Positions 1 to 7,122 are shown, counted from the first letter of the stretch. The stretch is 7,206 nt of DNA from Eubacteriales bacterium (GCA_028709565.1 JAQVWU010000144.1:1-7206); one strand, 5' to 3'. A program made the numbers and translations. The notes: generated by a model from the sequence alone, not told the origin.

Positions 1-2
1 AA

Positions 3-1034
3 CCTTTCAAAATAAAGGAATATTCTGTAACACCGCCGGCAGCGGGATATGCGCTGCTGCGTTTATTGGCGACCGGGATTTGCGGAACAGACGTTCATAT
101 ACATCACGGCAGACTCGGTCAAAACACACCCCTCATTCTAGGCCATGAATTTATAGGTGAAATTGTTGATATCAACGCCGGCGACCCGATACTGTCGGTG
201 GGTGACCGCGTCATATTTAATATGGCATCTCCGTGCGGTAAATGTAAATTATGCGAAAGCGGTCACAGCGCAAACTGTCTCGCCTTCGAAGTGGCATACG
301 ACCAAAATCCTGAAATGCCGCCGCATTTCTTCGGAGGATATGGCGAATATGTTTACGCGAAAGCCGGTATCGGAGACGGCGCGCTGATTAAACTGCCGGA
401 TAACGTTGATTATATGGCAGCGTCTATGTTTCCCTGCGCGGGTCCGACGATAATACATGCCCTCAAACTGGGCGGCATATATCAAAACAAAGCCGCGCAA
501 ATTGATACCGCGGTGGTACAGGGCTCCGGTCCTCTCGGCATGTTTTCGGCGCTCTGGCTGAGCCTTGTCGGCGTTAAAAACATTTATACCGTTGTACGTG
601 ATACCGGCAGTCAGCGTTCCGCTCAGATTAAAAAACTCACGCGTTCAGCTGTTATTACCGAGAATGAATTAAAGGTTTTAGCGGAAAACGGGCTTTCAGT
701 CGATCTCGTGATTGAATGTTCCGGCAATCCTGAGGCGTTTAATTTCGGATGCGCTATATTGCGCAACCGCGGGATTTATCTGGTACCCGGACAATATTCC
801 GACAGCGGCAACATTTCCTTTGGACCTCAGATTATAACATTTAAGGCGCTGCAGGTAATAGGTTCCTCGCAATATGACGCTTCCGATGTGGCGGATTATA
901 TTGCCTTTCTGTCGGAAAATTCCGGTATAATGACCGATATAGGCTCAGGCGTTAAAGCTTTTCCTCTGGCTGAAGTCAATGAAGCGATGGACGCCGCCGA
1001 AAAACATCTTTTTACAAAGGTTGTACTGGTTTAA
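3..1034 (+). CDS. Zinc-dependent medium-chain alcohol/polyol dehydrogenase (5' partial)
   Basis: A member of the zinc-binding medium-chain dehydrogenase/reductase superfamily (sorbitol, threonine and alcohol dehydrogenase type), expected to oxidise a polyol or sugar alcohol with NAD(P) in the cytoplasm. The reading frame is open to the left edge. Codons before the TTG at 66 encode PFKIKEYSVTPPAAGYALLRL, which is the usual N-terminal strand of this family, so the true start lies outside the window, probably some 15-20 residues upstream. Seen motifs: GICGTD with the catalytic zinc Cys at 81-83; GHE at 141-149 giving the His and Glu; the structural-zinc lobe Cys-x2-Cys-x2-Cys-x7-Cys at 234-278; and a Rossmann GSGPLG at 522-539 followed by a VVRD strand end. 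The C-terminus is complete, with stop TAA at 1032. It is 26 bp upstream of the mannosidase gene, so co-transcription is likely. The substrate cannot be told from sequence. Confidence 0.92.
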   Translation, partial: PFKIKEYSVTPPAAGYALLRLLATGICGTDVHIHHGRLGQNTPLILGHEFIGEIVDINAGDPILSVGDRVIFNMASPCGKCKLCESGHSANCLAFEVAYDQNPEMPPHFFGGYGEYVYAKAGIGDGALIKLPDNVDYMAASMFPCAGPTIIHALKLGGIYQNKAAQIDTAVVQGSGPLGMFSALWLSLVGVKNIYTVVRDTGSQRSAQIKKLTRSAVITENELKVLAENGLSVDLVIECSGNPEAFNFGCAILRNRGIYLVPGQYSDSGNISFGPQIITFKALQVIGSSQYDASDVADYIAFLSENSGIMTDIGSGVKAFPLAEVNEAMDAAEKHLFTKVVLV

Positions 1035-1046
1035 ATGAGTATAGAC

Positions 1047-1051
1047 AGGAG
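1047..1051 (+). promoter_or_regulatory. Ribosome binding site of the mannosidase gene
   Basis: AGGAG, nine bases before the ATG at 1061, in the 26-bp gap after the dehydrogenase stop. It fixes the start of the mannosidase. No promoter is evident in this short gap, supporting translation from a shared transcript. Confidence 0.8.
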
Positions 1052-1060
1052 ACATCGCAA

Positions 1061-3568
1061 ATGAAAAAACAAGCGAAGAGGGTTCACCTTATAAGCAATG
1101 CGCATATTGACCCTACATGGCAGTGGGAATGGGAAGAAGGCGCAGCTGAGGCTGTCTCGACGTACCGTGTGGCGGCCCGGTTTTGTGAAGAGTTCGGTGA
1201 TTATGTGTTCTGCCATAACGAGGTGATATTATACGAATGGGTGCGCGAATACGAACCGTCGTTATTTAAAAAGATTCAACAGCTGGTCGCTGACGGCAGA
1301 TGGCATATTATGGGCGGATGGTATACGCAGCCGGACTGCAATATGCCATCTGGCGAAGGTTTTGTCAGACAGTGTTTATACGGATTAAATTATTTCAAAG
1401 AATATTTCGGTATACGCCCTACTACAGCCGTTAATTTCGATTCGTTCGGACACTCACGCGGACTTGTTCAGATTTTTGCCAAGAGCGGTTATGACAGCTA
1501 TATCTTTTGCCGTCCGGACGAGGGTTTCATGCACCTTGAATCCGACCTGTTCCGCTGGGTAGGTTATGACAATTCGTCTGTCATGGCATACCGGGCACGT
1601 GAAGGTTACGGAAATAATCTGGGCCAGGCGGTAAATAAAATCAAAGGAACCCTGGGACTGCGCGAAAACGAACCGCTTTGCATGTGCCTTTGGGGCATGG
1701 GTAACCATGGCGGCGGGGCTTCACACCGGGACATAACAGAAATAGAAGCATACAAAAAAGAACTTGCTGAGCAGGGAGTCGATATATTTCACTCAACCCC
1801 CGAAGCCTTTTTTGCCGAACTAAAAAACAGCGGACGTATACTGCCGGAACACAGAGGTGACCTGAATCTGTGGGCGCCGGGTTGTTATACAAGTCAGATA
1901 CGCATTAAACAAAAATATCGCGAGCTTGAGAATATCTTCTTCTCCACAGAAAAAATGTGCGTGTCCGCGTCCATGAACGGTTTGATTGATTATCCCCGCG
2001 AAGAATTCCGTGAAGCGCTTACCGATATGCTGACAGCCCAGTTTCATGATTATCTGCCCGGTACTTCGGTAGAACCGGTCGAGCAAATGGGTATCCGCCA
2101 ACTGGACCACGGCATCGAAATAATGACGCGTGTTCGCGCCAGAGCGTTTTTTGCCCTGGCAGGAGGCCAAAAAATTGCCGCAGATGATGAAATTCCGATT
2201 CTGGTATATAATCCGCATCCTTATGAAATTGAAGCCGATATTGAATGCGAGTTTATGCTGTGGATTCAGAACTGGTCTGATAAATATAATTATCCTATTG
2301 TTTATGACGAAAACGGAGTGATATGTCCCGCTCAGCCCGAAAAAGAAAACAGTTCCATACCTATCGACTGGCGTAAACGGGTTGTATTTCACGGTAAGCT
2401 GGCACCCTCCTCCATGTCACGCTTTAACTGCAAATTCAAGCTTATCCCGATGGACGGCACATCATTAAAACCGTCTGCCGTTGTATTGTCCTCCACGACG
2501 CATTTTATCGCCGATAACGGCATAACGCGTATTGAGATAAACCGCCTGACCGGTCTTATTGATAAATACATCATAAACGGTAAAAATTATCTGCAGGCCG
2601 GCGCTTTTTCTCTTGACGTCATACGGGACAATTACGATCCATGGGGTATGACTGTTACCGAATTCAGCGAAAAAATCGGTGAATTTACTTTATTGCCTGA
2701 AAAGGAAGGATCCCTTTTTTCGGGGCATGAAGATCATATAATACCGTCCGTACGGGTAATCGAAGACGGTGATGTACGTACGGTTATCGAAGCGGTATTC
2801 GGATACGAAACCTCACGGGCTGTATTACGCTATAAACTGCCGAAAAACGGTGCGGCGATTGATATTGAAGTGCGGTTGTTATGGAATGAAAAACAGCGCA
2901 TGGTAAAACTTTCTGTCCCGGCATCATTTGACAATGCCAAATGTCTGGGTCAGACAGCCTACGGCAGCGAATCATTACCGGTTACGGGACGCGAAAACGT
3001 TTCGCAAAAATTTATAGTTATGCACGGCGAATCCGACGCGTTTGCAATATTCAATGACGGTGTTTACGGGTCTTCGGTCAGGGACGGAGTATTGAAAGTT
3101 TCACTGCTGCGTTCCGCCGGTTATACGGCGCACCCGCTGGGACCCGATCGGCCGGTTATGCCCCGTGACCGTTTTATGCCCTATATAGATCAGGGTGAAA
3201 GGCTGTATAACTTCAGGTTTACCGCCGGCAGCGTATCGGAAATTATCACCGAAGCGGGAAGGGCAGCACTTGATTTCAATGAAAAACCTATGGCATTATC
3301 TTTTTACCCGTCCGGTGAGGGCAAAGTTCCGCTGCCTGCCGCCGTTATCAACGGTCAGGGTATTGAAATGACCGCGTTAAAATGCGCCGAAAAAGAGGAT
3401 AACGCATATATAATGCGCTTGTTTAATCCGTCCGGCAAGGACGTTGCAACACAGATAAATATTCACGCGCTGCAAATAAACACCTCGGTTGACATACCCG
3501 CCCGGCAGTTCATCACTTACATGATTAAAGACGGTTCAATCTGCGAGTGCGGTCTGACCGAAGACTGA
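1061..3568 (+). CDS. Glycoside hydrolase family 38 alpha-mannosidase
   Basis: An 835-residue retaining alpha-mannosidase of family GH38, about the usual length for bacterial members. The zinc site and catalytic residues are visible: His15 and Asp17 in NAHIDPTW, the nucleophile Asp127 in FDSFGHS, and His329 in FHDYLPGTS. These correspond to the H/D/D/H zinc set of characterised GH38 enzymes. The glycine-rich loop GMGNHGGG is at about 212-219. Inferred layout: catalytic alpha/beta domain at about 8-280, three-helix middle domain to about 365, then C-terminal beta-sandwich domains. There is no signal peptide or membrane segment, so a cytoplasmic enzyme acting on imported mannosyl oligosaccharides or mannosides is inferred. 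Bacterial GH38 enzymes differ in linkage preference, and some act on mannosylglycerate, so the exact substrate is open. The start is set by AGGAG nine bases upstream. The gene follows the dehydrogenase and ends 14 bp before a strong hairpin. Confidence 0.95.
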   Translation: MKKQAKRVHLISNAHIDPTWQWEWEEGAAEAVSTYRVAARFCEEFGDYVFCHNEVILYEWVREYEPSLFKKIQQLVADGRWHIMGGWYTQPDCNMPSGEGFVRQCLYGLNYFKEYFGIRPTTAVNFDSFGHSRGLVQIFAKSGYDSYIFCRPDEGFMHLESDLFRWVGYDNSSVMAYRAREGYGNNLGQAVNKIKGTLGLRENEPLCMCLWGMGNHGGGASHRDITEIEAYKKELAEQGVDIFHSTPEAFFAELKNSGRILPEHRGDLNLWAPGCYTSQIRIKQKYRELENIFFSTEKMCVSASMNGLIDYPREEFREALTDMLTAQFHDYLPGTSVEPVEQMGIRQLDHGIEIMTRVRARAFFALAGGQKIAADDEIPILVYNPHPYEIEADIECEFMLWIQNWSDKYNYPIVYDENGVICPAQPEKENSSIPIDWRKRVVFHGKLAPSSMSRFNCKFKLIPMDGTSLKPSAVVLSSTTHFIADNGITRIEINRLTGLIDKYIINGKNYLQAGAFSLDVIRDNYDPWGMTVTEFSEKIGEFTLLPEKEGSLFSGHEDHIIPSVRVIEDGDVRTVIEAVFGYETSRAVLRYKLPKNGAAIDIEVRLLWNEKQRMVKLSVPASFDNAKCLGQTAYGSESLPVTGRENVSQKFIVMHGESDAFAIFNDGVYGSSVRDGVLKVSLLRSAGYTAHPLGPDRPVMPRDRFMPYIDQGERLYNFRFTAGSVSEIITEAGRAALDFNEKPMALSFYPSGEGKVPLPAAVINGQGIEMTALKCAEKEDNAYIMRLFNPSGKDVATQINIHALQINTSVDIPARQFITYMIKDGSICECGLTED

Positions 3569-3582
3569 AACATAACGAAAAT

Positions 3583-3623
3583 AATAACGCAGGGTTTATT
3601 TAACAAATAAGCCCTGCGTTATT
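3583..3623. terminator. Shared hairpin terminator between convergent units
   Basis: An 18-bp stem (3583-3600 with 3606-3623, only one G-U type mismatch) closes a 5-base loop. It lies 15 bases after the mannosidase stop and about 20 bases beyond the stop of the convergent DUF1015 gene. The outer stem is A/T-rich (AATAA/TTATT), so each strand carries a modest T-rich run at the 3' side (TTATTTAT on plus, ATTATTTTC on minus). A bidirectional intrinsic terminator is the natural reading. Confidence 0.82.
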
Positions 3624-3643
3624 TATAATATCGAAATCTCTTT

Positions 3644-4822
3644 CTATTGCTTTATGAGTCTTGCTTCCAGATAATAGCGTTTACCGGCGGCTTCGCCCAT
3701 GGAAAATGATTTCCGGGGCAGCGCTCCGTCGCGTTTGATAGCTGCAAACAACCCGTTTTTTTGCATTCCGTCGAAGATAAACCCGGCGCTTCCGGCGGCT
3801 GTCGCCAGACGTCGCAGCACATCCTCACCGTGGATATAGTCGATTTTGGCGGATTTATGATTTGACATATAATCGTCAAGAAACTCCTGCAACGGTCCAA
3901 CAGGGAATCTGTCGGTATAAAATATATCCGATATACCCGAAGCTGTATATTCGACGGGTATATCTCCGCCCCTGTCAAGCGCTTTTTTTGCCGCGGCATA
4001 TAAATCGAGAGGGTCAATACCGGTTAAAATACGGTATATCGGTTCGAATACCAGTGCGTCATCATGAATATTGACAATCTCAGCCAGCGCGTATCGCGAC
4101 AATTCATTTCTGTCTGCTTCATAACAAGCCTTTGCTGTCGCCAGGGAATGATTTCCGTCGCCCACGGCAAAAAGCAGCGGGTCGTCTTCATCTCCAATCA
4201 GAGCAGACAGCGATTCGAAAATTTTATTTATCTTATCTTCCGGGATTAAATATCCCTTTATATGTCCTCCGCCCATCATCAGGTCGAAATCATAGACAAC
4301 CTTCAAATCGGACGCGCTCAAAGGTTCTATAACAGTCTTTTGCGGGTCGTCTATAAGGAGCATTACATGCGGCAGTTCAAGAGGGGCGTCCTTCCTGATT
4401 TTTACACGGGGAGGAATGCGTTCCAAAACGGTTCCCTCGGTGGCACGAATAAGCGCCTTTTTTTCCGGACGGTAATCATAGGCTTGAAGGTCTATCGACG
4501 CGACAATACCATGCCGTACGGCGCCGCCCGGCAATGTTCGTTCCATATAAATCATTGTGTTTTTATATTCTTTAAAAATACCCTCGTGGAGATATTTGTG
4601 CATGTTTTTATTGATTTCCGATATACGCATTCCGCTGTCCGATTCCAGGTAAATTTCCGGTAATATCAAATGAAGAGATGAGGGCGAACAGCCCACAATA
4701 TCGGCAGTCTTTTTCCAATATTCGGGTTCGGAGGTGAACTGGTCGCACGCGACAACCGACCATTTCTCATATTTTTCAACGGGCAGCAGAATATCCGCGG
4801 CTTTTATCGGAAGTGAATTCAT
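3644..4822 (-). CDS. DUF1015 family protein
   Basis: A 392-residue soluble protein of the DUF1015 family, recognised from the N-terminal KAADILLPVEKYEKWSVVACDQFTSEPEYW segment (first 20 given: residues 7-26), the RATEGTVLERIPPR stretch at about 127-139, the ELPHVMLLIDD segment at 149-159, the VGDGNHSLATAK motif at 220-231, and NIHDDALVFEPIYR at 251-264. The length is typical of the family. I see no signal peptide or transmembrane segment. The biochemical role is not established to my knowledge. The family has been linked by distant similarity to the ParB/SerK-type kinase fold, so a small-molecule kinase or phosphotransfer role is possible, but this is inference. It begins 31 bp after the stop of the beta-helix gene on the same strand, with AAGGAG six bases before the ATG, so it is probably the last gene of that operon. 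Confidence 0.88.
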   Translation of the reverse strand: MNSLPIKAADILLPVEKYEKWSVVACDQFTSEPEYWKKTADIVGCSPSSLHLILPEIYLESDSGMRISEINKNMHKYLHEGIFKEYKNTMIYMERTLPGGAVRHGIVASIDLQAYDYRPEKKALIRATEGTVLERIPPRVKIRKDAPLELPHVMLLIDDPQKTVIEPLSASDLKVVYDFDLMMGGGHIKGYLIPEDKINKIFESLSALIGDEDDPLLFAVGDGNHSLATAKACYEADRNELSRYALAEIVNIHDDALVFEPIYRILTGIDPLDLYAAAKKALDRGGDIPVEYTASGISDIFYTDRFPVGPLQEFLDDYMSNHKSAKIDYIHGEDVLRRLATAAGSAGFIFDGMQKNGLFAAIKRDGALPRKSFSMGEAAGKRYYLEARLIKQ

Positions 4823-4828
4823 TAATGA

Positions 4829-4834
4829 CTCCTT
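4829..4834 (-). promoter_or_regulatory. Ribosome binding site of the DUF1015 gene
   Basis: Reads AAGGAG on the minus strand with a six-base spacer to the ATG at 4822. It lies inside the 31-bp gap after the beta-helix gene and confirms the chosen start. Confidence 0.8.
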
Positions 4835-4853
4835 AATTTTACTCTAATCGGTT

Positions 4854-6086
4854 TTATTCAAAATACGAAAAGTTATCGGTTTTATTGATTTCCAGCCGCT
4901 CAAAAGCACCGTGTTGCAGCGAAAGCGTTGCTCCGGTTTTGTTTTTTATTCGAAATCGATATTTTTCGGTATTGTCCGGTGTGGATTGCCGTACGCCTTC
5001 AAACGATTCAATCTGGCATAATGTCAGACCATTTAAAACAATATCGGATTCACCTATATTTCGAATCCTAACGGTGTCACCCGAATCCGAGGCGTCGTTC
5101 CCGGTATCGCGTTTAAAATTATTTATTACAAAGTTCTCCATGTTGCTTTCTAGACATATAAATGCCCGGCGGCTATTTTTTGAGGTGGAATAGACATCCA
5201 TATTTGTAACAAGCACATTTTTGATACAACCTACATCGATTTCATCGGTTAAAGGAGTACGGCAATAACGGGCTGCGTCCATATTTATTGCCATAGCGGC
5301 AAAACCGCCTTTTATATTATTTATAGAAATGTTTTTTATTTCCGAGTCAACACTCAGCATGCGTATAAAACTGTGACAGCTGTCGGCATACAATCCGTCA
5401 ATTACAATGTTTTGAATAAAACCGCATTCCAAATCAAGGTTTTCGGCACGTTTGACACAATCATCGGCATTCATGGCGACCATATCATCATTGGGAGTAT
5501 TGGGGGTGGAGGCGCGCAGATTGCGTATAATACCGTTTTGACAATAACCCCCTAGATGAATGCCGTCATTATTACTGCAGGGGCGGGTGGCGGTAAAAGT
5601 GATGTTTTCAAACAGAAAGCCGTCGATTTTGCAGAACCGAGTAAAATACGCCGATGGGTTAAACAGCGTTACATCGGAAATTGTAATATTTATTACGTTG
5701 ATAAAATTCATCAGTGCGCCCGAATATCCGTTGAGATCAAATAAATCGCTTTTAGGATTTGTGACGCTGCTGCCGTTCCATATACCTCCTCTGATGGTGA
5801 TATTTCTGTTGCCTGACGCGTGATTGCGGTTTGTAATAAGAAAATCACCGCGTTTGGTACAAACGTTGTCGCCGAGTATTATTTCCGCGCGTCTGTGGGC
5901 GTGTATTGCGGTATCAGAGCCTATAGTCAGCGGCGATCCGATTATATATTTGCCGAACGGTATAGTAATCAGCGGACAGTCCGAATCAAACGCTGCCTGG
6001 AATGCCGGCGCATCGTTATTTATTCCGTCACCTTTTGCGCCGTACTCAATGACACTTTTGCCGTATGTGTTTAAATCGTGCTGCAT
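4854..6086 (-). CDS. Pectate-lyase-superfamily / GH28-like right-handed beta-helix protein
   Basis: A 410-residue protein. Its N-terminus (YGKSVIEYGAKGDGINNDAP, residues 8-27, then AFQAAFD) is the classic opening of pectate-lyase-3 and GH28 beta-helix proteins. The middle consists of repeated short strands rich in N, I and G (NITIRGGIWNG, NITISDVTLFN, NIVIDGLY, NISINNIKG, NVLVTNMDVY), as expected for helix coils. NNDGIHLGG at 172-180 and NDDMVAM at 199-205 sit where GH28 polygalacturonases have NTD and DD motifs, but the canonical GHG and RIK motifs are not evident; CHSF at 237-240 and SFIRML are the nearest. The last 80 residues look like a small beta domain. There is no signal peptide, so it is probably intracellular. 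The likely role is hydrolysis or lysis of an acidic oligosaccharide, but a degenerate or other glycan activity is possible. The only in-frame ATG is at 6086; a stop lies in frame at 6132-6134. Transcribed from the promoter at 6157-6185. Confidence 0.82.
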   Translation of the reverse strand: MQHDLNTYGKSVIEYGAKGDGINNDAPAFQAAFDSDCPLITIPFGKYIIGSPLTIGSDTAIHAHRRAEIILGDNVCTKRGDFLITNRNHASGNRNITIRGGIWNGSSVTNPKSDLFDLNGYSGALMNFINVINITISDVTLFNPSAYFTRFCKIDGFLFENITFTATRPCSNNDGIHLGGYCQNGIIRNLRASTPNTPNDDMVAMNADDCVKRAENLDLECGFIQNIVIDGLYADSCHSFIRMLSVDSEIKNISINNIKGGFAAMAINMDAARYCRTPLTDEIDVGCIKNVLVTNMDVYSTSKNSRRAFICLESNMENFVINNFKRDTGNDASDSGDTVRIRNIGESDIVLNGLTLCQIESFEGVRQSTPDNTEKYRFRIKNKTGATLSLQHGAFERLEINKTDNFSYFE

Positions 6087-6092
6087 ATTGTT

Positions 6093-6108
6093 AAGGGTTC
6101 CCCTTTCC
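6093..6108 (-). promoter_or_regulatory. Shine-Dalgarno-like tract inside a small hairpin before the beta-helix gene
   Basis: On the minus strand the only purine-rich tract upstream of the ATG is GGAAAGGGG (6108-6100), 13 bases from the start, which is unusually far. Its AAGGG can pair with CCCTT (6097-6093) across a GAA loop, so the presumed binding site would be partly hidden. The pairing is seen in sequence; an effect on translation is inference. Confidence 0.4.
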
Positions 6109-6121
6109 GCGATTTTAAGAC

Positions 6122-6148
6122 TTGTGTCTGTTTAACTCCCGGACACAA
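6122..6148 (-). promoter_or_regulatory. Inverted repeat TTGTGTC-N13-GACACAA just after the predicted transcription start
   Basis: Two perfect 7-bp arms (6122-6128 and 6142-6148) separated by 13 bases lie at roughly +2 to +29 of the transcript predicted from the adjacent promoter. The position suits a repressor operator, or a 5' mRNA hairpin. No regulator gene is in the window to match it with. Confidence 0.4.
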
Positions 6149-6156
6149 CATAAAAA

Positions 6157-6185
6157 ATTATAACATAAACCATGAAATTTATCAA
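6157..6185 (-). promoter_or_regulatory. Housekeeping-sigma promoter of the beta-helix / DUF1015 unit
   Basis: On the minus strand: TTGATA (6185-6180), a 17-bp spacer, then TATAAT (6162-6157). A TG one base before the -10 gives an extended -10. The match to consensus is 11 of 12 bases with ideal spacing. The predicted start point is near 6150, giving a leader of about 64 bases before the ATG at 6086. An 11-bp AAGAA-G-TTCTT palindrome (6184-6194) overlaps the edge of the -35. Confidence 0.75.
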
Positions 6186-6195
6186 GAAGTTCTTA

Positions 6196-6249
6196 ATATC
6201 GAGTAGCTATAAAACAGGAATAATTTCCTGTTTTATAGCTACTCGATAT
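6196..6249 (-). terminator. Perfect 25-bp stem hairpin after the isomerase gene
   Basis: Arms 6196-6220 and 6225-6249 are exact reverse complements around a four-base TAAT loop. It begins 11 bases beyond the isomerase stop, where a terminator is expected, and just upstream of the next promoter. Neither side is followed by a clear U-tract: the minus-strand sequence continues TAAGAACTTC. It may therefore act as a terminator of unusual form, a 3'-end stabiliser, or a small dispersed palindromic repeat. Confidence 0.6.
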
Positions 6250-6260
6250 ATATTATTAGT

Positions 6261-7115
6261 TTACCAGCCAAGACTCTTTAAATAATCCCTGCTTTTTGCA
6301 GCTGCTTCCAGTGATGTACAGTCCTCTGATGAGTCCTGTTCGACCACTACATACTCCGCCCCCGCATCCAGCGACGCTTCAAGAATCGACGGAAAGTCCT
6401 GTAAACCATAACCGACAGGACGGAAAGCGAATTTCCCGTCAGCTTTTACTTTCCTTTCATCCATTCCATCCATTTCATCAGCTTCATCAGCATCGGATGA
6501 AATAAGTTCATACATATTTTCCGTTTGCGTACCGACATAGTCTTTAAGATGGACGACGGGAGCTCGTCCCGTATATTTTCGTATGTATGCCGCAGGATCA
6601 TGTCCCGCGACTTTAATCCAGCATGTGTCAATCTCGGTTTTCAGATTTTTCGAATCAATGTATGAATAGATATAATCAAAACCATAACTGCCGTCGGTCA
6701 TTTTTATAAATTCAAAATCATGATTATGGTATAATAAAACAACGTTTTTTGAATTGCATATCCTGCCTATAGCGTCGATTTTGTCCAGTACATCGTTAAA
6801 GCTTTTATCACCCGGACGCATGCCTTCCGAAAGATAAGGTATGGCAATATATTTACAGCCTATAGTAATATATCGCTCAATTGTCCCTTCCGTATCGGCA
6901 ATCAATTCATCAATCGGAACATGAGCAGATATTGCTTTCAGGTCGCTGTCAGACAATTCTTTGTAAAAATGTTCAGGATTAAAACCGTAAAGACCTGCTG
7001 TTTCCACAAAATCATATCCGATCTCTTTGACTTTTTGTAAAGTTTTTCGTAGATCCTTTTCCGCGAAATCACGGACCGAATAAAGCTGAAGTGCGACAGG
7101 TAAATTATTTTGCAT
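6261..7115 (-). CDS. Sugar phosphate isomerase/epimerase-type TIM barrel (AP endonuclease 2 / xylose isomerase-like)
   Basis: A 284-residue cytoplasmic protein of the xylose-isomerase-like TIM barrel family, the usual length. Recognised from the opening ALQLYSVRDFAEKDLRKTL, the barrel strands ending in VETAG (Glu38), LLYHNHDFEF at 127-136, EIDTCWIKVAGHDPAAYI at 161-178, VHLKD at 188-192 and YVVVEQD at 255-261. Glu38, Asp163, His189 and Glu259 are plausible metal ligands. Members isomerise or epimerise sugars or inositol derivatives, and some cleave 3-keto glycosides; which applies here cannot be read from sequence. An acidic D/E-rich insertion at about 207-227 contains a duplicated ADE triplet. 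The start at 7115 has AAGGGAG seven bases upstream. The gene appears to form its own unit, between the terminator at 7161-7201 and the hairpin at 6196-6249. Confidence 0.88.
   Translation of the reverse strand: MQNNLPVALQLYSVRDFAEKDLRKTLQKVKEIGYDFVETAGLYGFNPEHFYKELSDSDLKAISAHVPIDELIADTEGTIERYITIGCKYIAIPYLSEGMRPGDKSFNDVLDKIDAIGRICNSKNVVLLYHNHDFEFIKMTDGSYGFDYIYSYIDSKNLKTEIDTCWIKVAGHDPAAYIRKYTGRAPVVHLKDYVGTQTENMYELISSDADEADEMDGMDERKVKADGKFAFRPVGYGLQDFPSILEASLDAGAEYVVVEQDSSEDCTSLEAAAKSRDYLKSLGW
6474..6491. repeat. Two tandem copies of a 9-bp unit inside the isomerase gene
   Basis: TTCATCAGC occurs twice in direct succession (6474-6482 and 6483-6491), encoding ADE-ADE on the minus strand. It sits in a longer CAT/TCC-rich low-complexity stretch (about 6455-6500). 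The reading frame is preserved. Confidence 0.8.
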
Positions 7116-7122
7116 TTTTTGA

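Noticed and set aside
66..68. TTG at 66 as the start of the dehydrogenase.
   Set aside because: Family-typical residues are encoded in frame upstream to the window edge, and the TTG has no RBS; the gene is simply truncated by the window.
1820..2392. A 190-codon open frame on the minus strand inside the mannosidase gene.
   Set aside because: It lies fully antisense to a well-supported GH38 gene, has no recognisable domain or RBS, and is explained by the codon structure of the real gene.
4262..4663. A 133-codon open frame on the plus strand inside the DUF1015 gene.
   Set aside because: Antisense to conserved DUF1015 motifs and without family resemblance; a shadow frame.
6071..6151. A 26-residue minus-strand reading frame starting at ATG 6151, near the predicted transcription start, overlapping the beta-helix start.
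   Set aside because: No ribosome binding site, no recognisable composition, and the ATG would sit at or next to the RNA 5' end; a leaderless leader peptide is possible but unsupported.
6196..6249. A miniature inverted-repeat transposon at the perfect hairpin.
   Set aside because: No convincing target-site duplication flanks it and copy number cannot be judged from one window; kept only as a possibility under findings.
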